Assembly: GCA_019828565.1 (NCBI GenBank)
Contig: JAHDYR010000053.1
Span: forward strand, 1,054,001-1,118,000
Source: Carpediemonas membranifera
Taxonomy: Eukaryota; Fornicata
Reading direction: 5' to 3'
DNA length: 64,000 nucleotides
The notes beneath the pieces are model-generated. The model saw only the letters and a program-made list of their open reading frames with translations. It did not search any database and had not been told where the DNA came from. This document shows positions 36,924-50,500 of this stretch, in pieces. The position numbers and the translations under genes are program-made. Numbering within the stretch: position 1 is the stretch's first letter; each line of letters begins with the position of its first letter.

Positions 36924-38498
36924 ATGTTTGGGCTCCGCGAAAAGGCTGGGATGTCGCAGGCGGTTATCAGCAAGGAGGATGCGGAACGGATTATCTACGA
37001 AGCGAGTAAGGATTCGCCCTTCTTCAAGGCGCAGCAGCGAAAGGAGGAAGAACTCAAAGCCCGCTGCGCCCACGTCGTTCGCAGGGCCGAATCGCTGCTC
37101 CCCGTGGAGAAGAGTGGGGCTATACGGCATGCGGAGAGGGAGGTCAAGTCGCTCCTGTCGACGCTGGCCAAGGACGTCAAGGGTGCCCGGTGCTTCATCC
37201 ACATTGACATGGACGCCTTCTTCGTGCAGGTAGAGGAGCGCGACAACCCATCATTGCGTGGCAAGCCCGTTGTTGTGGGTCATCCACGTTCCATCATCTC
37301 CACGTCCAACTACGAGGCACGAAAGTACCATGTCCGCAGCGCCATGGCCGGTTTCATCGCCAAGAAGCTGTGTCCAGACCTCATATTTTGTGAGCTGCGG
37401 ATGAAAGCATATGCGGAGGTCAGCCGGCTGTCAGAGCAGGCGTACGCCGCCGTCGACCCCGGCTACGAGATGCATAGCTTGGACGAGGCCTCCTTGGACG
37501 CCACAGAGTACCTTGCACGGCACCCTGAGATGACTGCAGACGACGTGTGCGAGCAGATCAGGGCCAAGGTCTTTGAGCTGACCCAGCTGACCTGTTCAGC
37601 CGGGTCCGGGCTATCGAGGCTGGCTGCTAAGATCGCTAGTGATATGAGGAAGCCCAACGGCCAGTTCCCGATCGGGCGGTCAGTACATGCCCATGTCTCC
37701 TTCTTTGACGGGCTTCCACTGAAGAAGATCACCGGTGTCGGCCAGGTCACCGAGCGTATTCTCGCAGCTTTAGGTCTAGTAACGTGCAAGGACGTCAGAG
37801 ACCAGCCGCACCAGCTGGCAGTGCTCCCGCTGGCCTCAAGAGACGGTCTACTGCGCCTCTCTCTCGGCATAGACAGGCCCCGCCAGCCAGTGCACCGACA
37901 CAGCATGGGGGTGGAAAGGACCGTATCGGCGACAGTCAACAAGGAGTCTGTGTGGGCGTTCGTTGAGGGTCTCGCCGGCCAGCTGAAGAGCCGTCTCGAT
38001 GCAGCGGGGGTTGCTGGCGAGACTATGTGCTTCAAGTGGAAGGACGACAAGTTCAGGTCATTCACACGACAGGAAAGGATGCCCCAGCAGACCGCAGACC
38101 GGGATAAGCTCCTGGACGCCGCGAATAGGCTCCTGGGTAAGGTTCTGGCGGAGACAGATAACTTCACGGCCAGGCTAATCGGGCTCCAGGTGACGCTGGG
38201 GGCAAGCTGTGCAGAGGGTGAGCGGTTGAAGAGCACGCTGGTGGCACAGGCGGGGGGTGTCGCGTGCCCATGCTGCGGGCGTCGGTTCGCGAGCGAGCAC
38301 GACGTTGACGGTCATATTGAGATGTCGGGGTGCGGGCTCGAGAAGAAGCCCAGGACACGGGCTAAGGCCAAAGCCAAGGCTCCTAAGGCGAAGACGAAGA
38401 CAGAGCTGAAGGAGAGGCCAGTGAAGCGGGTGGGCAGAGCCAAGCGGGGGCAGACGAGCCTGAAGGACTTCGCCCCAAAGACATACAACATCGATTGA
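36924..38498 (+). CDS. POLK: DNA polymerase kappa (DinB-type Y-family), 524 aa
   Basis: A translesion synthesis polymerase. The N-clasp specific to kappa is present (ISKEDAERIIYEASKDSPFF). Catalytic carboxylates lie in HIDMDAFFVQVEERD and SLDEASLD; STSNYEARK.HVRSAMAGFIAKKLCP matches the family. The helix-hairpin-helix segment (KKITGVGQVTERIL) and little-finger domain follow. A single C2HC UBZ-type finger, CPCCGRRF...HIEMSGC, binds ubiquitin, and the Lys-rich tail ends QTSLKDFAPK, a degenerate PCNA-interacting motif. The ATG at 36924 aligns with the kappa N-terminus; an ATG at 36951 is an alternative. GTAAAG lies about 30 nt after the stop. Confidence 0.95.
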   Translation: MFGLREKAGMSQAVISKEDAERIIYEASKDSPFFKAQQRKEEELKARCAHVVRRAESLLPVEKSGAIRHAEREVKSLLSTLAKDVKGARCFIHIDMDAFFVQVEERDNPSLRGKPVVVGHPRSIISTSNYEARKYHVRSAMAGFIAKKLCPDLIFCELRMKAYAEVSRLSEQAYAAVDPGYEMHSLDEASLDATEYLARHPEMTADDVCEQIRAKVFELTQLTCSAGSGLSRLAAKIASDMRKPNGQFPIGRSVHAHVSFFDGLPLKKITGVGQVTERILAALGLVTCKDVRDQPHQLAVLPLASRDGLLRLSLGIDRPRQPVHRHSMGVERTVSATVNKESVWAFVEGLAGQLKSRLDAAGVAGETMCFKWKDDKFRSFTRQERMPQQTADRDKLLDAANRLLGKVLAETDNFTARLIGLQVTLGASCAEGERLKSTLVAQAGGVACPCCGRRFASEHDVDGHIEMSGCGLEKKPRTRAKAKAKAPKAKTKTELKERPVKRVGRAKRGQTSLKDFAPKTYNID

Positions 38499-38563
38499 CG
38501 AGCAGCAGTCTTAGTGAACTGTAAAGTTTAATCCGCGATATGTAATTATGTAATTCAATGTGA

Positions 38564-41500
38564 TTACCCCGACTTTGGTGACGGAGGTGCGATAGGAGGT
38601 AGCATGGGCATCTGAAGCTTGGGTGCACCCGTCTTCACTGCAGAGGAGGGCAGCTGGCCTGGTTTCAGTTGCCTTAGCTTTGTCCAGTCGCCCTTTGGGG
38701 TATCCGGCGGGGGAGAAAGCGGCTTCGACGGCAGAGGCGAGGGCGACACATCAGAAGGGCCGCCATTGGGGACGATGGGGAGCTTTGGGAGCATGCCAGC
38801 GGGCGCGGCGGCTATCGGAGAGGGTGACAGGGGCACGCCGATGCGGGGCAGGGCAGATGGGGGCGTGGGCTTCGCCACAGCGTTGATGGGCACGGCGTTC
38901 GGCATGGATGGCAGAGCCGGGAGATGGGAGGGGGGCAGCACGCGCGGGGTGGCTGCGGGGACATCTGGTGTAGCCGGATCGACGTCCATGGCGGACTGGA
39001 CGGTTTTGCCCTTCTTCATCGATATGAATAGGAAAACACCGGCGGCGTCCACGGCAACGAAGGCACCACCACCGACGAGGACGGCAGCGATGGCGATGCA
39101 GCAGCAGAACGACACGAGTAGCAGCAGGAGGAGGACGATTACAACAGCGACGATGGCCCCCGAGGAGGATGACCCGCCATCAATGGGATCAGTCACCAGG
39201 GGCGTCACTGAGACGAACAGCTCGCCAGAGTAGAATGCCGCGACCTTGAACCCGCCCGTCGTCATGGTGAACACTGCGTCGACGGTGGGGACAGAAGAGG
39301 CAGTCGCCATGGCTACACAGACGTCGCCATCCTGCAGGAAGAGAGACTCTGCGGGCTGCGTGACGTCATCAACGACGAGGGTGACGCCAGTCGTGTCAGT
39401 AAAGTCGACCTCCGCGACACCGACGCAAAGCACAACGCTGGTGCCACTGGCGACGTCGCTGAACGATGGCGTGAAGTCGGTGTGAAGCTCCGTCCCGGTG
39501 ACGGGCTTGTCGGTCACACAGAGCACCTCGCTGCCGACAATCCTCACTGCCGTCAGGGCCTCTGTATAGGGCCCCAGCGTCATGGAAGCGGGGCAAATAG
39601 TACTGATCACGATGCCCTCGAGAGAGCCGGAACCCAAAGAGACCGTGGGAGAGCCGATCTCGAGATCGGATTCGACTGAAAGAGTGTGAGAGCTGGAGCC
39701 ACCCGAGGTCTCTACTTCTAGACTGTAGTTGCCGGAGACGACGGTGTGGTTGGCCGTCAGGGGCACGATTACGGTCTTGCCGGTGTCGGGGTCACTTACA
39801 AGCATGCAAGTGAGTGATTCAAACGTTGCCGATGTCACTGGTTCGTCGATGATGACGGCATCGGTGTTGTTGCTGACGGTACGGCTGCAGCCAGAGTAGG
39901 CCCCGTCAGAGGGGGTGAGCCAGCCGCTGGGGCAGGTGAGGCAGCCGCTGGCACCCGTCACAGGGCTGTACTTGCCGCTGTTGCAGGGCAGAGCAGATGT
40001 CTTGCCCGTGATGTCGGCTGGAACGTAGTAGCCGCGGTCGGCCTCGAAGCAGGCGGTGGCGGCGCTGGTGTTGGAGAAGAAGCCGCCGTTGCACATGAAG
40101 CAGCTCGCCTGGCCGGTCTCGTTCTGAGCAGTGCCTGGCGTGCAGCTCTCCTGTGTAACATGCTGCCCGCTGTCGGCAGGCACATAGTGGCCCTCATCCG
40201 CCTGGGAGCAGCTCGTCGCGCCATCGGAGCTGGAATAATTGCCGTTGTTGCAGGCATAGCAGCTGGCCTGACCGGTCAGGTGCTGCGCGGTGCCGGCCGA
40301 GCACTGGACGGCAGCACTGTGATCGCCGACGCCATGGGAGCCCGCGGGGATCGTCGTGCAGGATGACGCACCAGCAGCAGCGTACTCGGTGGCGGCGCAG
40401 TCGGTGCATTGGCTCGCACCATCCGCGCTGGTCTGCCCGGCCAGACAGGTGCTGAACGTCTCGTGAGGTTCGTCGACGTTGGGGACGTAGTGGCCAGCGG
40501 TGGCGTTCAGACACTCAGATCGGCCTGGTGTATCGCTGTAGCTGCCGTTGAAGCAGTTCTGGCACGTCAGCTGGCCCGTGTACGGGTTGGCTGTTCCCGC
40601 TGCACAGGCCGTGCATTGATAGAAGGACGCGATCGCCCGGCCGGCGCTACAGTTGGGCGGGTTGACGATGTAGACGAGGCCCGCGTCGGTCTCGGGGTCG
40701 GACCAGACGAGACCAAACGAGCTGACAGCAACACTAGTACCGAATGAAGCGCTGAATGACCCTGTGTGCACGAACTGCGTCGCCTGTGTGAAGCCCGTGC
40801 CCTTGGTCCAGAGGTAGACGCGACCCCGGGCGGATGAGGTGACCGCTAGGTAGCCATCACCAATACCGATGGCAGTGCCAATCGCCTCGTCGGCATCGGG
40901 GTCCCAAGATGCGAGGCTGTCCCCATTGGACTGGGCGATGGCGTCGTAGACAGCGATGCTGCCAGCGTTGGCGTCTGATCCAACCGTGTAGGTCGGCCCA
41001 GCAGCAGCAACGGTCTCACCGCTCACAGCGAATGGCGCACCGACGTCTGCGACAGTGAGCGTGGGGTTCGGGGCCGCGCTGACAGACCCCGCCGTGTATG
41101 CGAGGACGGGATCCTGACTGCTGTCGTCGTGTCCAACGAGGATGATGGCAGTCGACCCGTCATCAGCGATGCCGACGTGCTTGCCGAAACCAGACATGGT
41201 GGCTATGACGATGGCACTGTTGGACGTGGCCGTCTGAACCCAGCCGCCAGTCTCAGTGGCGTTCTCGAAGACGTAGAAGGCGCCGTGGCCAGAGACAGCA
41301 CCGCTGGTGCTGTCAGGCACGCCCACAACGACCAGGCCGCTGTCACTAACGGCGATGGCGGTGCCAAAGGCGTTGGAGTCGTGGGGAACGCTGGTTGGTG
41401 TGATCTGCTGGAATGTGCCGAATGTCGTCGAGCTTCGGGGTGCGGCCTCGACGTAGTTGCTGTGGCCTCCAGTGCTGACGACGATCCAGGCGCTGCTGAG

Positions 41501-44500
41501 TGCGATCTTTGCGCCCCAATGGTCATGGTCGGCTGCAGGGGTGACCAAACCAGCGAACGCCCAGGTCGCGGCACTGAACTCGTACTTGGCGATGGCACCG
41601 ACGTTCGTGGCATCAGGGTAGACTGACGCGAGGATCAGGTCGCCCTCAGCAGCAACGGCCACCCCGAAGTCGTGGGGGGCGCTAAGGCTTGGGTCCGGGG
41701 CGAGGGTGAGGACGGCGTAGTCAGTATCACACGATGCCTGCCCGGTAAGGGTCTGGCTCGCCCCGATGCCGCAGGGGAGCTCGGTCGTGCTGCCCTCCAG
41801 TGGGACGTAGTGGTCTGTGGTCGCCTCAGTGCAGTCGGCCAGTCCCCCAGTGGCAGCAAAGGAACCGGCTGCGCAGAGCTCGCATGACGTCTGGCCAGTC
41901 AGGCTCTGGTGTTCACCAGACGGGCACGTCTCCTGACTGGTGTGCGGCTGGGCGTCGGCGGGCACATAATGGCCGGCAGAGGCGGGGGTGCAAGCAGTGG
42001 CCCCGTCGCTGGAGCTGTAGTGACCAGCAGTGCACGTCTCGATCGCCGTGGGGGCATCGGGGTCGACCACTGCATAGCCTGCCGTCGCCGTGATGCAGCT
42101 CGTCTGGCCCTCGTCATGCTGGTACTGCCCTGCCGGACACAACGTCTGTGTCGCGTGGGGCTGACCGTCGTTGGGGACGAAGTAGCCTGAACTGGCGGGG
42201 ATGCACTCGCTGCTCCCGGCAAGGCTGTAGTAACCGGGGTCGCACGGCGTACAGAAGAAGGGCGACCCGTTAAACACTGAGCCGGATGGGCAATCGGCGC
42301 AACTGTGCCATGTATCGGCGTACTGGCCAGCGGGGCAGTTATACGAGGACCAGACGAAGATACGACCGGTCTGGCCATCGCTGGGGGTCGCCGCGATAAT
42401 TGCGTTGGCAGTCATCGCTACTGTCGACCCGAGGTTACCCGATGCGACCTGGTCGGTGTCGGCCGGCTGGATGTAGAAGGACTCGGCCCAGTAGCGGGGG
42501 TACTCTTCAGTGTAGATGTAGACCGCCCCTGTGCTTGCTGGTAAGGCGCCCGGGTCAAACTGAGGCACACCCGCGGCAGCGTAGCCATTGGCCATGCCGA
42601 CAGACATACCAAGGTCGATGTCAGAGGCGGCGGCGAAGCTAGGGATAATAGAGTCGACCCAACCCGCCGTTGAGCGCTCGAAGCTGTACACGGCGCCGAA
42701 CGAGTCTGAGGGCGCGCCGACTGTCAGGAACCCGTCAGCCATGGCGACGGACTGACCGAAGAGCGTGTTGTCAGTGCCAGGTAGGGGGGTAACCGAGGCC
42801 CAGCCCGAAGAGAAGGTGTGTGTGGATACTCCGCAGTTGACGCCGGTGCTGGCATCACCAGGGCACCCGAGGGCAAGGCTGAGGCCGCACTGCTGGAAGG
42901 CACTGTTGCCGATGAAGGCGCTGAACGTCCAAGTAGGGTATGTGCCAGCCGACGGCGTGTAGATCACAGCACCGCCGGCACCGGCAACGGCAGAGAACGT
43001 CGAGGCGGGTGCGCCGACGACGAGGAAGGACGATGACGCGGCCAACGCGGTGCCGAAGCCCGAGGCCCCCGCCTGGTCTGCCGCGGTGATCGTCTGCGAG
43101 TAGCTGAAGACAGCACCGTCTCTATTGTAGATGTACACGACGCCGTCGGTGTCATGGCTGGGTGATCCGACGAACAACTGCATGTTCGTTGTTGCCAGGG
43201 CTGTGCCGCACCTGTCGCCGGCCACAGAGTCGCCAATGACGAGGGTCTGCTCGAGATCGAAGGCCAGCATGGTCGGGTTGAACTGATAAACGTACACACG
43301 ACCCATGTCGGGGGCAGCGGAGGCGTCTGGCACGGCTGGAGCTCCTACAACAATGACGTCGTCGACAATCACAACGGCCATACCAAAGTCGTTTGCGGTG
43401 TATGTGATGGCCGCCGGGGGCTCGACTGGGACGTACTGAAGGGAGGAGACGCACTGGCCGCCAGAGTTGGTTCGGACCACAGTTTGGTCAGCACTGCACG
43501 TGACACAGGTAAGGGAGCCGGCGGTCGAGTATGAGTCACTGGGACACGCGGTACAGCTGTGCCAGTCGGACCCGTAGTAGTTGGCGGGACAGTCGGTCTT
43601 GGCCAAGATAAAGATGCGGCCGGTGCTGCCAGTGTCTGGAGCACCAAAGACCACTGCCCTATCAGACGCTATTGATGACCCAAACAGCGTTACGGCGTCG
43701 TAATCTGGGGCAATGGGGGTGAGGTGGCTGCCGGACTCAAGGTCGAAGGTGTAGGCCAGGCCGCCGTCAGGCACGCTCGTCGTCGTCGTCGCCGTGGTGA
43801 TGTCGGCGTAGGGCGCGGCAGCGAAGAGCGCGGATCCCGTGACGACGATGCTGGTGCCGACCTCCTCGCTGGCGGTCGGTGTTAGGGCGAGCATGCGCTT
43901 GTCGATTGCCCACGTGGTGTCAGCGGGGGAGTAGACGTAGCGGGCGACAGCACCCGTGTTGCTGACATCCACAGTGCCAGCCGTATGGGTGTAGAGGGCG
44001 TAGCCGACAAACAGGGTCGCCCCATCCTCCAGCGCCAGGGCACGCCCGAACTCTTCGCCCGCAGCCGGTGGGTCGAATGTCAGCGTCTGGTCGGGTGTCA
44101 CGGGCCAGGCCGAGTTGAACCGATACACCGCGACGATGCCAGGCTTGGCGTGGTCAGTAGTGGAGGGGGCGCCGACGGCCAGCACTGTGCCGCTCAGGGC
44201 GAGGCTGAGACCGAACTCAGCACCGTTGGTGTCGTCCGGGCACGCGATGTCGGTGTCAGGCTGCCAGACGTCGTCGGCGTCGAGGACATACACCGTGACC
44301 GACCCAGTTCCCTCGCTCGGCCATGCAACGACAAGGGTGCCGCCGTCCAGTGCGAGTGTCTTTCCGAACTCGCCGCCTGTCGTCCCGCGACTCGTGATGA
44401 CTTGAGGTGAGTCGGAAAAGAAAGTGCCGAATCGAAGCACAGCGAGGACGGAACCAGACTCCGAGGAGATGCCCGGAGCCCCTGCGATGACCCAGCGGTC

Positions 44501-47500
44501 GTCCATGACTATCGCAGAACCGAGCAGGTTTGTGCCGATCGACGAGCTGTGCGTGTCGACGAGAGTCCAGCTTGACGCCGCGTATTGCAGCAGCTGAAGC
44601 TTGCCGGTGCCATCACCGGGGGATCCAACGACAATGAAGTGCTCGAACGAGGCCAGACCCGCGCCGAACGCATATCCTGAAGCCGCCCCGGCTGGATCAT
44701 CCGTCGATACCATGGGGGGGAAGGTGGCATCGCAGCCGTCGTTGGTGGGGTTGACAGCATAGCCGGTGGGGCATGTGCGACACTCGAGGGAGTGGGCCTC
44801 GGAGTACGTACCGGCCGGGCAGGTGGCGCATGTGAACCAGCTAGAGGCATACTGCATTGCCCCGCAGTCGGGTGTCAGGAAAAATACCCGACCCTCGTTG
44901 GTGGGGGCAGTCGCATAGGCGTCGCCCGGTGCTGCTGAGATGATGGCCTCGCTGCAGACGCCGAGGTGGGACCCAAGTGCGGCGTGGGCCTCGGGGACGG
45001 GGGCGAGGATGGCGTATACGTCGGTCACAGAACCGGGGCTGACGACGAACGACCGGATGATGCCTGCCCCACTCACGGTGTCGGTGGAGTATCCGGGGCC
45101 GCCGACGAGGAGGGTAGAACCGTCGATGTGGACAGCCGCGCCAAACCGCTCGAGGTTGGTGAAGCCCTCTATCTGGTGCAGCAGAGTCCAAACGCCCGAG
45201 GTCTCTGTGAAGAGGAAAACGGCGCCGTTGGCAGTGTCAGAGAAGAATAGCTCAGCACCCACAGCGACGGTGATGCCATCAGTGCTGACTGCGGACCCAA
45301 ACCGGTCACCGGACGCGAGGACAGCCAGAGAGGAGAGCACAGTAGCGGTCCACGACCCGTCGTTCGTGAACAGCAGGGCCGTGCCGGTTGTAGTCCCGAC
45401 AGACGCAGAGGGGTCGCCGATGATGACCCAGCCGGCCTCATCACTGACGGCAATAGCCGAGGCCCACTCAGAAGACACAGCGACGGCCCCAGGAGGGCTG
45501 AGCGTCGTGTTCAGGGTCCACGTAATGCCGACCTTCGCGAATACTGCTGCATCAGTGGCCGTGGATACAACCAAGGTCTGCTCGGTCGCCTCGAGTTGGC
45601 AGCCCCAGCAAGAGCCAGGACCTGGGCGATGGTGAAGTGGGCGCCGTCCCTGTCGAAGATGGCGACACCGGAGCCGAGGTCTACTGCGAACAGGGCTGAC
45701 TGAGTGAGGGCCAGGCCGCCACAGAAGGCGGTCGCCGCACCAATGCCAGCGTCAGTGGCTGTGATTGTGTGGAGCTGAGACCAGGCCCCCCCGTCCATGG
45801 TGAAGATGCGGGCCTCGTTGGCATCCGGGGCGGTTACGACCATGGTCGCGCCGTCGATCACGGCGCGGGCTGCGAAGGACTCAGCGGTGGCCGCGGGATT
45901 GTGGTAGACGGAGACCTCGAAGCTGTCAGTGCAGCCGTTCCTGAGGCTATTGACCACTGATCCGGCAGGGCACGTGGTGCACTGCATTGCCCCAGCCAGA
46001 CTGTAGGAGTTCGAGGGGCAGGCCGCGCAAGTGAGCCACGAAGTCGGGGAGTACATGGCGCTGCAGTCGGCGGTGATGACGTATGCCGCGCCCTGGCCAT
46101 CGTCGCCAGCATTAGGGGCGGGCACGGCGATGTACTTCTCGGTCTGACGGACGGAGGAGGCGAACTTGTCACCAGTCACGAGGCCCTTGGCGACGATGGA
46201 GCTGAGGAACGCCCAGGTTGTACCAATCAGCTGGTACATGTGGAGAACACCCGTATCGTCGTCCTCGGCACCGATCGCGAGGTACTTGTTTCTAAGGCCG
46301 ACAGAGGACCCGTATCGCACGGACGACAGCTCGTTCATGGGGCTGAGTGTCGTCTCGGTGTAGGACTGGGTGCCCGGGTCATACTCATAGACGTACGCCT
46401 TGCCGCTAGTGTATCCGGGGTTGACCTGGTGGTCCGGTCCACCGACCACGAGATAGTCGCCCTCGTCGTCAGAGGCCACGTCATGTCCAAAGGACTCGGT
46501 CCCAGTGGTGGCGGGGTGCCCGTTCAGCACCTGGCTTAGCATCCAGCCCGAGTTGTCCTTCATGACATAAACTGCACCGACTCCACTCGAGGCGCCGGGA
46601 GCACCGACAGCGATGAAGGTGCCGTGTATGGCGACGGCGTATCCGAACTTGTCTCCGGACGAGCCCGGTGTCGCCACGATCTCCTCAGTGGCCCAGTCGA
46701 CATCGGAGAAGACGAAGAGCTTGTCGGTGGCCGAGGCTCCCACGGCGATGAAGTCTGGGCCAATGGCGACGGACTTGATAGTGGCGCCGAACCCATCCGA
46801 CGCTGCAGCAGACGAAGACACTGTGGTGTAGGGGCCAATGGTGTCGCCCGTTCTTATGGCAACGACGAGTGAGGCCGCACCCGGCACGGAGGCGACGAGG
46901 AGGTCGTCAGTGAGGTCCACGGCGGACCCCAGGAGACCAGCGGGGAGGCCGAGGCCCGGGTGGACGGCCTCAGTCCAGGATGCTCCAGCAATGGCGAAGA
47001 TGGATAGCTGGCCATCGTCCGTGGCCGAGTCGGAGTCAAACTCTGGAAGACCAAGCACCGCGACGTTGCCGAAAGCACCAAGTGCACCTGAGTAGTCGCC
47101 GACGAGAGTGTCTGCGGGGAGCAGTTCTTTGGCGATGAAGGACTCGACGCATCCCGACTGGTCCGGCAGGATCCTGGTGCTGAGACCGCAAGTCGAGCAA
47201 GACTCCGAGTCTGCCGCGGCGTACTGGCCAGCAGGACATGGGGTGCATGAGTGCCACGTGAGAGGGAACTCGCCGCTGGGGCATGAAGCGGTGAAGATGT
47301 CCGCGGTGCCGGCGTCTGGGCTGCCGACGACCAAGGTCAGCGGTGTGCCGCTGATGGACGCACCGAAATGGCCGCCGGTGGAGGGGGTCGAGGGCTCAAT
47401 GACGAGATCCTCGGACCATCCGTCGTCGGCGTGCTTGCTGAAGAGGTAGATGGCTCCAGCGCTAGTGGCAGAGGCGGAGTAATCGGGTGCTCCTACGGTA

Positions 47501-50500
47501 ATGAAGGTCTCTCCAACGTGGACAGCACGACCAAACGACGCGCCCTCCGCGGGTACGAACGGGCTTACGGTCGTGGCATACTTCCAGCTCGCGCCCTTCT
47601 CGTAGATGGAGACGGCACCGACGATGCCGAAGCCCTCGATAACATAACCGGGCGCCCCGACGACGAGAACGTCGTGGGCGACAGAGATGGCTGTGCCAGA
47701 CGCCACTGCCGTGTGGAACGAGTGGTCGACGAGCTCACCCTGAACGAAGCCACCGGCCCCGTCGTCGTAGAAGACGAGGACACCGCCGAAAGTGTCGAAG
47801 CCGGGGGCACCGGCAAACACGTCGCCCTCGTAGACGGCTACGCTGGTACCGAGGGCGTCAGTGGCGGATGCACCCGAGAAGTTGTCGTCGAGCGTCCAGG
47901 TTGTGGCGTGCTTATAGATGTAGACGCCGCCGTTACCACCCAGCAAACCTGGCGCACCAACAGCAAGCAGGTCGCCGTCAACGGCAAGGGCGTGACCATA
48001 GTCGCTGCCGCTCGTGGCGTCGGCGTCCAGCGTCTGCGAGTGAGAAACGGTCAGGCCGGCCCTGACGAAGATGCACACGGCACCGTCGCCCGCGTCAGAG
48101 GCCACTGCGAGCCACGTGCTGGACAAGGCCATTGTGTGCCCGAACGCCGCGCTGGCTACAGGTGAGGGCTGCTCGGCGTCGTAGTACTGCGTCCAAACAT
48201 GTGAGCTGACTCTGCCGATGAGGGCTTGGCCCGCAGCTGTGACGCTGCCGGTGGAGTCGGCGGTTGGTTCAGTGATGATGACGACGTCGCCGAAGGCCCC
48301 GACAGCGGTGCCGAAGCCGGAGCCATGGACGGCAGTCTCAGTCTGCTCGAAGACGGTGGAGCATGCAAGCTGGTCAGACGATATGTTGGCGTACGGAGGG
48401 CACCAGGCACATGACGCCCAGCTGGCGCTGTAGTAGCCGGGGACACACCGCATCGTGGCGATCAGGGCGCTGGACTGCGTCGACGCGGACTCCTCTGCGC
48501 TGCCGATGCCGATGGAGTGGGAGTTGACCGAAACGTCGTGACCGAAGTGGCGGCCGGCACGAGCGTAGTGGGGGAGGATGTAGTCGATTCTGGCCCCCAG
48601 CACGGACCCGTCGAACGTAGCGAAGGACACTGCGCCGTGGTGGGCGTGGCTGACATACTCTGTCTTATCCTGCACGCCAATTGCGATGGAGGACATGTAT
48701 GCGGCAAGTGCGGAGGCGTAAGCGTTGTCCTCGGGCTCAGCCTGCGTGTAGGTGTTCGTGGCCGCGGTGAACTGAGTCCCAAGTGACTCGTAGAAGAGGG
48801 AAAGCTGGCCTTGACCGGTGTTTGCCTCGGGAGCACCGACAAAGAGGGTCTTCGCGGTGCCGTTTACCGCACCGGCAACTGAGTAGCCATAGGCGTCCGC
48901 GGATGAGCCTGAGATCTGAACTGGAGTGGGCAGAGCGTCGCCCACGGTCGCCGAGAAGGGGTGGAGCGACCATACAGCCCCCATGGTTGGTGCGCCGACG
49001 ATGAGCTCGTCGTCGATGAAGACAAGGTCGAGACCGAAGCCGTTGTCCGCATCCGAGGTGGTTGCCGAAACGGTCGCCTTTCCAAACCATTCCCCGTCCG
49101 CGAGGTAGTAGACGAGCACGCGGCCAGTGAAAGGGGAGGCCTTGAGAGAGCATCCAACAGCCATGTAGCTGTCAGACGGACCGCCGATGGCGATGGCCCG
49201 GCCGTAGCTCTCGTATGCACCCGACAGATCCTGGAGCTGCCCGTGGTACTCAAAGTACTTGCGGTACCGTTCGTAAACAAAGACGCTTCCGGTAGCAGTG
49301 GCTGGGTCGCCATCGACGGTGCGGTGGGCAGGCGCCCCGACCGCGAGCCAGGCATCTGTCATCGCCATCGAGAACCCGAACAGTGCGCCTGTGTGGGCGA
49401 TCGGTTCGGGTCTGGTGATTGTGTCGTGCAAGCTCCAGCTCCTGCCGTCGTACGTGTATATCGCGACGATACCGAAGCCCACCGCATTGGGGTGACCGAC
49501 GAGGAAAACATGATCGCCCAGCAGGACGGTCGACCCGAACAAGTTGTCGGACTCGTCAGCGTCGAGTGGGTCAGCGAGCTCGCTGATGTGGGCGGCCAGA
49601 TCGAAGCCCATACCGTCCTCCCGCATGACCTGGTACGAGGGCAGGCTCTTGCAGTAAGTATCGGTGACGCCGCTGTAGCTTCCATCACCGCATGGGGCGC
49701 ACGTGTATCGCGAGTCCGACCACTCGCCGCTGGGGCAGTGTTGAACGGCCTCGTAGTGGTAGTAGACGGCGCCGGCCACAGAGGTAGTGTCGGCCATGGT
49801 GAAGAGACCGCCGTCGACAGTGACAGAGCCAGTGTCACCAAGCGATGTGGTCGGGATTGTGACATCCTCGGTGCTGGTCCACGTGGCGTTCCCAGGGAAG
49901 TATGTCGCGTACTGGGCGATGGTGGTCCCACTCTCTACACCCACGATGGCGGTGTTGTCCTTGACGAAGCACGACTTGCCGCCGGACTCCAGTTCAAAGA
50001 CCTGCTTGAACGCCGCGTTGCCGGGGACGTAGTCGCGGATGAAGATGTAGAAGGAGCCACTGTTCTTGTCGCCGATAGCCGTCAGGAGCTCACCGTTCAT
50101 TGACAGGGCGATGCCGGTTCCAGTATTCTTCCCTCCGTATGCTATACTGTCCAATGTAAACGACGACACGCCAGTGGCTGCCTCTACCGTGACCCTGAAG
50201 ATGACGAGGGCGCCGCAGTGTGGCTGGGACGGAGTGTCATTGCTTACGGCATCAAAAGCTCCGACAACAGCGAAGTCACCTGAGACTGCAACGGAATGAC
50301 CGTACATCTTATTGGTGGGGGTGTAGCCGTTGGCGTCATTGTCGAGCACGCTGAACAGCGTCCAGTCGCCGACGGTGTAGATGAACGCCTTCTCGGCCCC
50401 AGACGCGCCGTCAGTGCCGACGATGAGGTAGTCTTCGCTGATGTCCATGGAGTACCCAAAGTCTAGCACAGTGCTCTGGCTCACAGTGCCGCGGTGGACG